Assembly (NCBI GenBank): GCA_903912525.1
Contig: CAIWHK010000032.1
Span: forward strand, 1-64,000
Reading direction: 5' to 3'
Origin: an uncultured bacterium
GTDB lineage: Bacteria > Krumholzibacteriota > Krumholzibacteriia > LZORAL124-64-63
Length of the DNA stretch: 64,000 nt
Positions 1 to 7,808 of the stretch are shown piece by piece. Below the pieces are notes generated by a model. That model was not told the origin of the DNA, did not search any database, and worked only from the letters and a program-made list of their open reading frames with translations. A program made the translations under genes and the position numbers. Numbering within the stretch: position 1 is the stretch's first letter; each line of letters opens with the position of its first letter.

Positions 1-257
1 CCGGCCGCGCCGGCGCCCCCTGCGGCGCCAGGGCCCGTGCCGCCCGTGCCGACACCGCCGGTATCGCGGGCGCCGATGGCGGCGGCGGCGTCACGCCCGG
101 CGGCTCCCGCCTGCGAGGCGTTGGCCGGTTCGGCCAACCGGGTGATGACCTGCCGGAAGCCGGACGCCGACGCGTTGGCCAGGTTGTTGGCCAAGGCGTC
201 GATGCGCGTCTGCTCCATCTGCATGGCGCGGGCGGCGGTGTTGAGGCTGCGGATCAC
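1..257 (-). CDS. Flagellar basal-body rod protein (FlgF/FlgG type), N-terminal part
   Basis: The gene runs off the left edge; only the first 85 codons are present. It starts at a GTG preceded by a strong AAGGAG-type ribosome site. Residues 1-40 match the flagellar rod N-terminus: MIRSLNTAARAMQMEQTRID then LANNLANASASGFRQV, the equivalent of the ANNLANVSTNGFK signature of FlgG/FlgF. These proteins stack to form the drive rod of the flagellum in the periplasm. After about residue 45 the sequence becomes a low-complexity Ala/Gly stretch that normal FlgG proteins do not have at that point. It may be an insertion or a divergent rod protein; the rest lies outside the window. No flagellar neighbour is visible inside the window. 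Confidence 0.75.
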   Translation of the reverse strand, partial: MIRSLNTAARAMQMEQTRIDALANNLANASASGFRQVITRLAEPANASQAGAAGRDAAAAIGARDTGGVGTGGTGPGAAGGAGAA

Positions 258-470
258 AGGTACTCCTTCCCCGACGGGACACAGTGCGTCTCGCCAGATC
301 CGCAAACACCGTGCCCCCAACGCGGTCCGGGGCGGCAACCGGGCGCGGAAGGAATTGCCGGCCTGTCCGTCGACGGTGACCCGCCGAATCGGCCCCGCGC
401 GGCGGCGCAGCGAACATGCAGGCCGGGAATCGGCAGGAATTGCCGGGTCGGCAGGATCGGCCATGGGCGG

Positions 471-511
471 CAAAAGACCAGGCCGGGCGCCGCGAGGGTC
501 GCCCGGCCTGG
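471..511 (-). terminator. Rho-independent terminator of the REC-PAS-kinase gene
   Basis: A perfect 12-bp stem (478-489 with 500-511) with a 10-nt loop is followed on the minus strand by TCTTTTG. It sits 26 bases past the kinase stop codon and before the flagellar gene, so it separates the two transcripts. Confidence 0.75.
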
Positions 512-537
512 CCGGATCCGGGGCAGGGGGTGATCGG

Positions 538-2028
538 TTAGTGGACGGCGGCGGGCACCTCGGGCACGGGGGTCGCGGCGACTTCATCAGCGGTCTGAAC
601 CGCCAGCGGCAACGTGAACGTGAAGGTCGACCCGTGGCCCGGCTCGCTCGTGACGTGCACCTGGCCGCCGTGGCTCTCGACGAGCTTCTTGACGATGACC
701 ACGCCGAGGCCCACGCCCTTGATCCGGCGCTGGGAGGACCCGCGGGTGTAGGGCTGGAAGAGGACGTGCTGCTCGTCCTCGCTCATGCCGATCCCGCCGT
801 CGCTGATCTTCACCTGGGCCCAGCCATCCGCCTCCGCCAGGTCCAATCGGATCCAGCCGCCGTCGACGTTGTACTTGATGGCGTTCGACAGCAGGTTCCG
901 GACGATCTGCGTCACCCGCAGGCAGTCCGCGTGCACCAGCAGCGGCTGGACGGGCAGCCCGACGGACACACGCAGGTTGGAGCTGTCGGCCATCGGCGTC
1001 AGGTCATCCACCACGCTCCCGACCAGCTGCCCGAGGTCCATGTCGTCGCACTTCAGGTTCACGAACCCAGCATCGATCTTGTTGATGTCCAGGAAATCAT
1101 TCAACAGCGCCGTCATCTCGGTGATCTTGCGGTTCACCGATTCGAGGAACTCGGTCTGCGTGGCGTTGATTTCGCCGGTCTTTCCCGAGGCCATCAGCGA
1201 CACGTAGCCTTGAATGACCGACATGGGCGAACGCAGGTCGTGCGCGATCATCGAGTGGAAGTCGGCCTTCATCTGCTCGGACTCCACCTCGCGCGTGATG
1301 TCGCGGAAGATGTAGGCCATTGCGCTGCTATCCTCGCCCAACTGGATGCGGGCGGTCCGACACGTCAGGAAGCTGGTATTGCCGTCCAGCGAGATGGCCA
1401 GGCGCACATCCTCGTGCGTGCCGGCGCGCAGGCGCTCGATGATGTCCGGCGCCACGTCCAGCGTGCGCAGGACCTCGGTCATCGTCTTGAACTGCATGAC
1501 CTCGCGCGGCATGCGCAGCAGGCTCAGGAAGACCTGGCTGGCCATATACACGCTGTCGTCGGCCTTGCAGATGGCCACGGGCTCGTGGATGTACTTGAAG
1601 ATCTGGTTCAGCTTGTCGGATTCGAGCTTGAGGCTGTCCTGCAGGTCCTTGATGCGCAGGAACGCGTTGATCTTCGAATAGAGTTCCTCGCCCGGGATGC
1701 CCTTGGCGATGAAGTCGTCGGCCCCCATGTCCAGGCCGCGGATCTTTTCCTGTGTCTCGGATTCGGAACTGATCATCAGGATGGGGATGCTGCGGGTGTC
1801 GTGGTGGCGGCGCAGGATGCGGCTGACGTCGAAGCCGTGCATCCCGGGCATCTCCTTGTCCAGCAGGATCAGGTCGGGCAGGCGCTCCATCGCCATGCGC
1901 GCGCCGGTGGCGCCGTCGCCGGCCACGATCACGCGGTAATTCTTCCGCTCGAGCAGCCGCTTGAGGTACAGGCACGTCGGCGGCGAGTCATCGACGACCA
2001 GGATCAGACGTTCGCGCGGCTCGGACAT
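538..2028 (-). CDS. Response-regulator/sensor histidine kinase (REC-PAS-HisKA-HATPase)
   Basis: A 496-residue soluble two-component protein with no membrane segment. Residues 6-120 are a receiver domain with acidic pair D13-D14, phospho-acceptor D57 (LLDKEMPG) and K109. Residues about 135-250 form a PAS domain. The HisKA helix carries H263 in MIAHDLRSPMS. The C-terminal ATPase has an N box (NLLSNAIKYN), DGGIGM and GVGLGVVIVKKL. Having the receiver first suggests it takes phosphate or a phospho-signal from a partner and then controls its own kinase; the partner is not visible. The neighbouring PilZ and flagellar genes hint at a motility or surface programme, which is inference. A terminator on each side isolates it as a single transcript. 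The start codon has only a weak ribosome site. Confidence 0.9.
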   Translation of the reverse strand: MSEPRERLILVVDDSPPTCLYLKRLLERKNYRVIVAGDGATGARMAMERLPDLILLDKEMPGMHGFDVSRILRRHHDTRSIPILMISSESETQEKIRGLDMGADDFIAKGIPGEELYSKINAFLRIKDLQDSLKLESDKLNQIFKYIHEPVAICKADDSVYMASQVFLSLLRMPREVMQFKTMTEVLRTLDVAPDIIERLRAGTHEDVRLAISLDGNTSFLTCRTARIQLGEDSSAMAYIFRDITREVESEQMKADFHSMIAHDLRSPMSVIQGYVSLMASGKTGEINATQTEFLESVNRKITEMTALLNDFLDINKIDAGFVNLKCDDMDLGQLVGSVVDDLTPMADSSNLRVSVGLPVQPLLVHADCLRVTQIVRNLLSNAIKYNVDGGWIRLDLAEADGWAQVKISDGGIGMSEDEQHVLFQPYTRGSSQRRIKGVGLGVVIVKKLVESHGGQVHVTSEPGHGSTFTFTLPLAVQTADEVAATPVPEVPAAVH

Positions 2029-2120
2029 CGGCAGGCCCCTGGGATCGGGTCACGGGCGGCGCGCAGCAGGCGCACCGGTTCCCTTCCCTATTCGGCCTTC
2101 CGGGCTCTACCTTGAGTCCG

Positions 2121-2151
2121 AACACAAAAACAACCGCCGGGCAGGCGGTTG
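2121..2151 (-). terminator. Rho-independent terminator after the PilZ gene
   Basis: An 8-bp perfect stem (2131-2138 with 2144-2151) with loop GGGCA is followed on the minus strand by TTTTTGTGTT. It lies 80 bases past the PilZ stop codon and ahead of the kinase gene. Confidence 0.8.
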
Positions 2152-2230
2152 CAGGACACGCGTTTAGATCTCCGGTGGGGCCCGGCGGGCGGCCCCGGGG
2201 CAGGGGCGCCGCGGAACAGCTCCCGAGGGC

Positions 2231-2620
2231 CTATTCGGTATCGGAAATCAACAGGGCGATATGCCGTTCGAGGTTGGCCATGCCCTCGGGCGAGATGTTG
2301 GTGAAAAACACCGCGATCTCGTAATCGGAGCATTCGGCGGCCTCGGCCTCGGGCGTCGATCGCACGACCAGGCCTTCGCACGGGACCATTGCCGTTCCGG
2401 GGGGCCCGCCGTCGGCGCCGGGTACCGTGACCTCGATGTCCATCCCCAGTCGCGTCATGGGGGGCATGAAATGGTCTGAACGGAAATAGACGCCCGACGA
2501 ACTGATGTTGATCGTCTGCAGCGTCGCGGTCTTCGAGCCGTCGCCGGGAACCCTGACTTCCAGTTTCAGGTTCGCGTCAACGCGCTGTGCACGGCGGCGT
2601 TCCGACCCTTGTCCGCTCAT
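2231..2620 (-). CDS. PilZ-domain protein (probable cyclic-di-GMP binding)
   Basis: A 129-residue single-domain protein. Residues 7-12 (ERRRAQRV) give the RxxxR cyclic-di-GMP-binding motif. A later INISSSGVYFRS is the D/NxSxxG motif of PilZ. Such proteins are small cytoplasmic sensors of cyclic-di-GMP that alter motility, secretion or polysaccharide synthesis. The start is the ATG at 2620, with GGAGGG nine bases upstream; a longer reading to 2689 has no ribosome site and looks like leader. The gene stands alone between the ribosomal-type gene and its own terminator. The C-terminal third is acidic and unremarkable. The output partner cannot be told from here. Confidence 0.85.
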   Translation of the reverse strand: MSGQGSERRRAQRVDANLKLEVRVPGDGSKTATLQTINISSSGVYFRSDHFMPPMTRLGMDIEVTVPGADGGPPGTAMVPCEGLVVRSTPEAEAAECSDYEIAVFFTNISPEGMANLERHIALLISDTE

Positions 2621-2713
2621 CGGCGATGCTCCCTCCACGCCAGGGCGCGGTTGAAAACCGGCGCCCACCGGCCCTGCCGGCGCTCGCACAGCGCGGCAGG
2701 GACCGGCGGCAGG

Positions 2714-2803
2714 CTACCGCTTCTTGTGACGGTTCTTCCGCAACCGCTTCTTGCGCTTGTGCGTGGCGATCTTCTTCCGCTTACGCTTGCGTCCATTCGG
2801 CAT
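2714..2803 (-). CDS. 29-residue basic AURKAIP1/COX24-type ribosomal protein
   Basis: A very short gene starting ATG with AAGGTGG upstream. The product begins MPNGRKRKRKKIATHKRK and continues with KRLRKNRHKKR, ending at TAG; more than half of it is Lys or Arg. The IATHKRKKRLRKNRHKK core matches the tiny AURKAIP1/COX24-domain proteins of Bacteroidota and relatives, which are thought to be small-subunit ribosomal components. A good sigma-70-type promoter lies about 125 bases upstream. HU is the next gene upstream. Real expression is very likely given the ribosome site, promoter and conserved composition, but the family name rests on recognition by eye. Confidence 0.85.
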   Translation of the reverse strand: MPNGRKRKRKKIATHKRKKRLRKNRHKKR

Positions 2804-2926
2804 TGTGATCCCACCTTTCACCGGTCCGGCTGTCACCGGTCCAAGCCGGCCCGGCAAAAGCACGGGCGGCAGTCAAAAACGCGCGCGGGCAGATGACCTC
2901 CCCGCGTCGGCATATCAACGCCGCCA

Positions 2927-2955
2927 AAGATAGACCATCGACCCGCCGCTGACAA
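2927..2955 (-). promoter_or_regulatory. Sigma-70-type promoter of the small ribosomal-protein gene
   Basis: Minus-strand TTGTCA (2950-2955), 17-base spacer, TATCTT (2927-2932). It sits just past the HU stop codon and would give a leader of about 115 bases. Confidence 0.55.
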
Positions 2956-2969
2956 ACGGAAGTTCTCGT

Positions 2970-3251
2970 TCAGTCCCGCCCGTTCAGCCGTTCCTTCAGT
3001 TCATTGGAAGCCTTGAAGTAGGGCACCCGCTTGGCCGGCACGTCCACCGCGTCGCCGGTACGGGGGTTGCGGGCCAGGCGGGAACGCCGGCTCTTGACCT
3101 TGAAGCTGCCGAAGCCGCGCAGTTCGACCTTGTCGCCCGTCGCCAGCGCGTTGCCGATATTCTCCATGATCAGGTTCACGACCGTGACCGTATCGCGACG
3201 GTTCAGGTCCGTGCCCCCGGTGATGAGATCGACCAGTTCGGCTTTCGTCAT
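2970..3251 (-). CDS. HU/IHF-family DNA-binding protein
   Basis: A 93-residue nucleoid protein. It begins MTKAELVDLI and holds the beta-arm and saddle motifs GDKVELRGFGSFKVKSR, then ARNPRTGDAVDVPAKRVPYFK, which is the ARNPxTG signature with the Pro at the arm tip that intercalates DNA. It acts as a dimer that bends DNA. The ATG at 3251 is preferred because AAAAGG lies nine bases upstream; a TTG at 3260 would touch the ribosome site. It is monocistronic and driven by the promoter at 3340-3368. Whether it is HU or one IHF chain cannot be decided from one subunit. Confidence 0.93.
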   Translation of the reverse strand: MTKAELVDLITGGTDLNRRDTVTVVNLIMENIGNALATGDKVELRGFGSFKVKSRRSRLARNPRTGDAVDVPAKRVPYFKASNELKERLNGRD

Positions 3252-3339
3252 GGTGCACAACCTTTTGCTGCGATTGCCCGATGTCCTGAGTCCGACCCTA
3301 CACCGTAGCTGTATTGGTGATCGGAAGTTACAGCCATTA

Positions 3340-3378
3340 TTTATAGCATATCACGAAATCGTTCTCAACAAAAAAAAT
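3340..3378 (-). promoter_or_regulatory. Strong sigma-70-type promoter of the HU gene with UP-like T tract
   Basis: Minus-strand TTGAGA (3363-3368), exactly 17 bases, then TATAAA (3340-3345). A run of eight T (3370-3377) lies directly upstream of the -35 box and could act as an UP element. The leader is about 80 bases. Confidence 0.65.
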
Positions 3379-3404
3379 GTCCCCCGCGCCTGCCGTGTGG
3401 AGAC
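3370..3404 (-). terminator. Probable terminator upstream of the HU promoter
   Basis: Minus-strand GTCTCC (3399-3404) pairs with GGGGAC (3379-3384), one G-T pair included, followed one base later by eight T. It would end transcripts coming from 3675 or from an RNA encoded in between. The stem is short for its 14-nt loop. Confidence 0.4.
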
Positions 3405-3674
3405 CAACCGGAATCTACAAAGTTGTTGTAGATGCTGGGCCGCCAATCGCGAGCAGCGTAGAGAACATTTGCTCGCGGAGTTGCAACCGGTGTGCCGTCA
3501 CAGGAAATCCCGTGGTGCCGGGGAGATGATGTCTTTCATAACGTGTTTATTTACTTCAAGTTGAACATGTACCGAGTCGCAGATAGCTCGGTCCGCACAT
3601 GGGATCAGGGGGCGTGATCTGGCGTCATTGGGCACGATCAGGCGCCCGGCGCCGTTGCAGAACGCCTGCTCGGT

Positions 3675-5099
3675 TCAGTCGCCGGCGGCGAGGAACTCGA
3701 AGACGGCCTGGTGGGCGGCCTCGAACCGGCAACCACGGCGCCCCATGACGACCGCCGCCGTGGCGATCGCCTGCTCGACCCCGTAGGCGGGCGCGCCCTC
3801 GTCTCCACCCCAACTGAACGCCGGCACACACTTGGGGGGCATTCGGCCTCCGAAAATGTTGCTGGCGAAACCGACGCTGGTGCCCGTGTTGAAGAGCGTC
3901 CCGATGGCGGTCTTGACGTGGTCGCCGGCCAGGAGACCGACGAAGCGCTGTCGCGTATCTTCCGACCCGCTACCGAGATCCACGCGCACGTTCCCGTAAT
4001 TGTTTTTCAGATCGCTGCAGGTGGTCATCGCACCGAGGTTTACCCAGGAACCGAGGACGGCGTGCCCGATGAAGCCCTCGTGCTGTTTGTTGGTGAAGTC
4101 GCCAAAGGTCGACTCGCCGATCTCGCCGGCCAGGCGGTTGCCGATCCCGAAGCTGGATTCGCCGTAGAGACGCGCGCCGGCTTTGACCCGGCAGGCCGGG
4201 CCCAGGTAGAGCGGTCCTTCCAGAAGCGTGTGCGGGGCCACGTCCACCCCGTTGTCCAGGATGACCGGACCGCGGCGCGCATCGATCACGCAGCCGGGCG
4301 CCAGCGTGACGCCCGCGGCCAGCCAGAGGTCGTCCCCCTGCAGCCAGCAACCCTGCGGCAGGTGCGCCTGCGTGGCACGGGCCAGACGGGTCGGGGCCGC
4401 CCAGGGGGCTCCCTCGGGCTCGCCGGCAAACAGGCCGAAAGGACGACGGACCCAGCTTCCGGCGGCCTGGGCGGCGGCCAAATCATCCCGGATGGCCGCG
4501 GCCGTCGCCGGGACGATCTCCCAGATGCGCGCGAGCGCGGGCGCGGCTCCATTTGTCGCCGCGGTCAGTGCCGCGGCCAGCGTGCCCGCCGCAGTGTCGC
4601 CGGCGTCCACGGGCACAAGCAGGCGCTGCCCGGGTGCCGGCGCCAGTTCGATGAATGGGCCCGCAGGCTGGCTGTCCCAGCGGCTGGCGGCGCCACGTTC
4701 CCACGCCTCCCAGGTTGCCTGGGCGCCGGCGAGTTGATCGGCCGTGACTGCGGCGGCCAGAAGGCCGTCCTGGTCGAACCACCAGGCTCCGGGGGCGGCT
4801 GCAAAGGCCCTGTCGATGGCGGCGACGGCAGCCGTGGACGGCAGGAGCCGTCCGCTCAGCCACAATTCGGTCGCCGGGGACGTCGCCGCGGACGTCGTTA
4901 TGGCCGTGGGGACGCCGGCGTGGCCGAGTGCGCCAAGGATGCGGCGGCACAGCAGGCGGGGCCGCGAGCCGAGAAGCTCACACCGCTCACGCAGGCTGAA
5001 CATGCCACAGCGGAGTTCGTACACCGGCTGGGAAGCCGAGACGGGGCGAAAGTGCCGCCAGGTGTGATCCTCGAACAGGACGACAGAAGTGTGGTCCAC
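3675..5099 (-). CDS. Putative sugar nucleotidyltransferase with left-handed beta-helix (GlmU-like)
   Basis: A 474-residue protein. The N-terminal half starts VVLFEDHTWRHFRPV, the opening of the Bacteroidota-type 'putative sugar nucleotidyl transferase' family. It lacks the GxGTRxxP glycine loop of true pyrophosphorylases. From about residue 265 hexapeptide repeats form a left-handed beta-helix acyltransferase-like domain (ILDNGVDVAPHTLLEGPLYL, then GEIGESTFGDFTNKQHEGFI). The family resembles GlmU and is presumed to act on sugar-1-phosphates or their nucleotide derivatives; the substrate is unknown. I chose the GTG at 5099 because GGAGGA lies five bases upstream; the ATG at 5132 has no ribosome site. 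It has no close operon partner. Confidence 0.7.
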   Translation of the reverse strand: MDHTSVVLFEDHTWRHFRPVSASQPVYELRCGMFSLRERCELLGSRPRLLCRRILGALGHAGVPTAITTSAATSPATELWLSGRLLPSTAAVAAIDRAFAAAPGAWWFDQDGLLAAAVTADQLAGAQATWEAWERGAASRWDSQPAGPFIELAPAPGQRLLVPVDAGDTAAGTLAAALTAATNGAAPALARIWEIVPATAAAIRDDLAAAQAAGSWVRRPFGLFAGEPEGAPWAAPTRLARATQAHLPQGCWLQGDDLWLAAGVTLAPGCVIDARRGPVILDNGVDVAPHTLLEGPLYLGPACRVKAGARLYGESSFGIGNRLAGEIGESTFGDFTNKQHEGFIGHAVLGSWVNLGAMTTCSDLKNNYGNVRVDLGSGSEDTRQRFVGLLAGDHVKTAIGTLFNTGTSVGFASNIFGGRMPPKCVPAFSWGGDEGAPAYGVEQAIATAAVVMGRRGCRFEAAHQAVFEFLAAGD

Positions 5100-5291
5100 G
5101 CGGTCCTCCGCTGTAGTTGACGGACGATGCACCGGACCCAGCCCGGTTGTGCGCGTCCAGTTTCGTCGATCCGGGGTGGGGCCTCAAGGCATATCCGCCC
5201 CGGGAATGTCGGGCCGTCCGCGGCGGACGCGCTGACGCCGATTGGAGCCCGGTCGGCTCGCGAGGGGCCGCGTTCATGAGCGTGACGACCG

Positions 5292-6185
5292 TCAGGCCCC
5301 GCCGGCCCACGGCCGCAGTACGAGCAGCACGCCGCCGAACGCGAGCCCCGCCGCCAGTGCCGTGCGCCGCGTGAACTTCTCGCCCAGCAGCACCGTGGCC
5401 AGGATGAGCACGTAGATGGTGCTCGTCTGGTTGAGGATCGCCGCGCGCGAGACGGCGGTGTACTTCATGCCCGCCAGCCACAGCATCAAGGCCAGGTAGG
5501 AGCCCATCACCGTCCCGGGGATGGCGTGCTTCCAGCCGACGCCCGGGCGCAGGGCAGCCAGTCGCGGAGCGCGCCCAGGCAGGAACAACGCACACGGGAG
5601 CAGGACGACCAGGGCCCCCAGTTGCCGGACAGCCGTGGCCCACACGACGTTGGCGTCGGCCAGCACCGGCTTGGCGAGGACGACGCCCACGGCGAGCGAG
5701 GCCATCGAGCCCACGCCCAGGAGCACTCCCGTGACCATCGTCCGGCGACTGGCGCCGCGGGGCGGCTCCATGCGGGTCGCCACGACGACAGAGCTGATCA
5801 CCAGCACCATGCCCGCCACCTGCCAGCCGTCCATGCGCTCGTGCAGGTAGGCCATCGCGGCCAGCGATGTGAACGGCAGGTAGAGCGTGTCGACCACCGC
5901 GTTGATGCCGGCGCCGATCCGGTTGAGCGCGGCGTGGAACAGCGTGTCGCTCAGGGCGATGGCGATGATGCCGCTGGCCACCAGTTGCAGGTAGTCGCCC
6001 AGCGGCGCCTGGCCCCACAGCGGCACACGCATCACCAGCAGCGTGATGATGAAGAGCACGCTCGAGAACGCGACGCGGAAGAGATTCAATGCGAGCGGCG
6101 GCATCGATTCGCCGGAGCGTCGAAAGAGCACGACGGCGAAAGCCCAGACGAGGGCGCAACTGAGGGCGAAGAACTCCCCCATCAT
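5292..6185 (-). CDS. EamA-family (DMT) transporter
   Basis: A 297-residue inner-membrane protein with about ten hydrophobic helices in two similar halves of five, as in drug/metabolite transporters. The first half includes FFALSCALVWAFAVVLFRRS and LHERMDGWQVAGMVLVI. The second includes GVLLGVGSMASLAVGVVLAK and LLGEKFTRRTALAAGLAFGG. Each half ends with the family's E-x(8-10)-G-xx-L-I/V pattern. The substrate cannot be predicted. The ATG at 6185 overlaps the stop of the upstream kinase by four bases, so the two are co-translated. Confidence 0.88.
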   Translation of the reverse strand: MMGEFFALSCALVWAFAVVLFRRSGESMPPLALNLFRVAFSSVLFIITLLVMRVPLWGQAPLGDYLQLVASGIIAIALSDTLFHAALNRIGAGINAVVDTLYLPFTSLAAMAYLHERMDGWQVAGMVLVISSVVVATRMEPPRGASRRTMVTGVLLGVGSMASLAVGVVLAKPVLADANVVWATAVRQLGALVVLLPCALFLPGRAPRLAALRPGVGWKHAIPGTVMGSYLALMLWLAGMKYTAVSRAAILNQTSTIYVLILATVLLGEKFTRRTALAAGLAFGGVLLVLRPWAGGA

Positions 6186-7699
6186 GACCCCGCTGCCGGG
6201 TCGTCGGCATCCCCGAGCGGGATCGTCAATTCAACGCGGCAGCCGGCGCCGGGCCGGCTGAGCAGGCGGAAATGGCCGCCCACCGCCCGCATCCGTTCAC
6301 GAATGCTGAACAAGCCGAATCCCGCCGGTGCTTCCCCGGGACCGCCCTGCGCGGCGCCGATGTCCGGGTCGACGCCGCAGCCGTCATCCTCGACCGACAC
6401 GATCAGCTGCTCACCCTTGCACTCGAGCGTGATCAGCACCGACATCGCGCCGGCATGCTTGGCGACGTTGGCCAGCAACTCGCGCACGCACTGGTAGGCG
6501 AGAGCGCGGGCATCCTCGTCGGGATCGAGCTGCTCGCTGGACTCCGCGTCGGCCTCGACCGTGCAGGAGATGCCGGTGCGCTCGCCCCACTGACGGGCAA
6601 GCCACGACAATGCCGCCTCGAGCCCCGCCTCGTGCAGGATGGGCGGGTACAACTCGAATGACAGGCTGCGCGCCTCGCGCATCGAGTCGTCGAGGATGCT
6701 GATGGCCTCGTCAACGATCTGCGACAGGTTGCCGACCTTGTCGGGGTAACGCAGCAGGGTCACTTTGGCGCGCGCGGCGAACAGCTGTTGCGCCAGGCTG
6801 TCGTGGATGGCGACGGCCAACTGGCGCCGTTCACGTTCCTCGACAACGGCCAACTGCGCGCTGAGGGCGCGCAGGCGATCCTGGTAGTCGAGGAGCCGCC
6901 GCTCGGCGTCCTTCTGCTCGGTGATGTCCCGCACCACCGAGAAGACCAGCCGCCGGTCAGGCAACGGGAACGACGACCACGACAACCAGCGATAGGAGCC
7001 GTCGCGGCAACGGAACCGCGTGGCGAGGTCGGCCACCGAGCGGTCTTCGGCAAGGGCGTGCGAAGCGGCAGCCATGAGGTCGTGGTCGTCCGGGTGGATG
7101 AATTCGATGACGGCCCGGCTCATCAGGTCATCGCGCGACCAGCCCAGGACGCGCACCCACGCGGGGTTGACCTGCTGCAGGAATCCGTCGAAGCCGCCGA
7201 CGGCCAGGAGGTCGATCGACACGTTGAAGAGGCGATCGCGCTCCTCCTCCGCCTCGACGCGTGAGGTGACGTCGGCCCAGGTGCCGCTGACCCGCAGGGC
7301 CCTCCCGTTGTCGTCACGCTCGATGGCTGCGCGCACTGCCAGCCACGCCTGCCGGCCCTCGCGTCCGATAAGCTTGAATTCGGCGGCGAATTCCGCCGCC
7401 GACCCGGCCAACGCGCCCTGCAGACGGGACTGCAGTGCGTCGCAATCCTGCGGGGCCACGTGGCGCATGGCGTCGGCGATGGTCGTACCGAACTCGCCGC
7501 GGGTGTATCCGGACAAGGCGAGTACGCCCGCCGGGACGTCCAGTTGGCCGGTTGCCGGATGCCACTGCCAGAGATCTTCGAGCAATGCGGCCGGGATCGT
7601 CGCCAACGTATCGCCCGGCGCCACCGCGCGTCCGACCGCGGGATCGTCCGGGGCAGGCGCGGGTTTCGGGGCGCGGGTATTCGCGGGTTTCCTCGGCAT
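6182..7699 (-). CDS. PAS-PAS sensor histidine kinase (NarL-type HisKA_3)
   Basis: A 505-residue cytoplasmic kinase. Two PAS domains lie at about 35-150 and 165-280; each ends with the PAC-like W-x-DVT or VRDITEQK segment. The HisKA_3 helix has the phospho-acceptor His in LAVAIHDSLAQQL. The HATPase follows, with RELLANVAKHA, DDGCGVD and GFGLFSIRERMRAVGG, typical of kinases that signal to NarL/FixJ regulators. No regulator is adjacent. The start at 7699 has AGAGG eight bases upstream; the upstream in-frame reading is low-quality leader. It is co-translated with the EamA transporter, which might respond to the same signal (inference). Confidence 0.88.
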   Translation of the reverse strand: MPRKPANTRAPKPAPAPDDPAVGRAVAPGDTLATIPAALLEDLWQWHPATGQLDVPAGVLALSGYTRGEFGTTIADAMRHVAPQDCDALQSRLQGALAGSAAEFAAEFKLIGREGRQAWLAVRAAIERDDNGRALRVSGTWADVTSRVEAEEERDRLFNVSIDLLAVGGFDGFLQQVNPAWVRVLGWSRDDLMSRAVIEFIHPDDHDLMAAASHALAEDRSVADLATRFRCRDGSYRWLSWSSFPLPDRRLVFSVVRDITEQKDAERRLLDYQDRLRALSAQLAVVEERERRQLAVAIHDSLAQQLFAARAKVTLLRYPDKVGNLSQIVDEAISILDDSMREARSLSFELYPPILHEAGLEAALSWLARQWGERTGISCTVEADAESSEQLDPDEDARALAYQCVRELLANVAKHAGAMSVLITLECKGEQLIVSVEDDGCGVDPDIGAAQGGPGEAPAGFGLFSIRERMRAVGGHFRLLSRPGAGCRVELTIPLGDADDPAAGS

Positions 7700-7808
7700 C
7701 GAGCGAACCTCTTCCGGCCGGTCCCTGCCGGAACCCCGCCGGGGTGCCGCGTAGGTGGTCGTGTGTCCAGCGAACGAATTTTGCCCGGAGAACGGCAGCA
7801 GGTGCGGC

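Larger units (their letters stand above)
3252..3674. other. 423-base AT-rich intergenic region with hairpins
   Basis: This is the only gene-free stretch over 300 bases, and 3300-3560 is clearly AT-richer than everything around it. It holds the HU promoter and perfect inverted repeats at 3413-3420/3426-3433 (8 bp, 5-nt loop) and 3448-3455/3470-3477 (8 bp, 14-nt loop). A palindrome GTTGCAAC lies at 3480-3487. A hairpin followed by eight T is at 3370-3404. I see no credible protein gene in it. It may be the 3' untranslated region of the upstream gene plus HU control sequences, or may encode a small RNA. Confidence 0.55.

Noticed and set aside
37-2115. A 692-codon plus-strand open frame across the kinase gene
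   Set aside because: It is antisense to the REC-PAS-kinase, with no ribosome site and a low-complexity Arg/His/Asp product; such shadows are normal in GC-rich DNA.
2672-2701. Hairpin after the tiny ribosomal-type gene as terminator
   Set aside because: The stem is good but the T-rich tail is about 15 bases away; a processing role is possible but unsupported.
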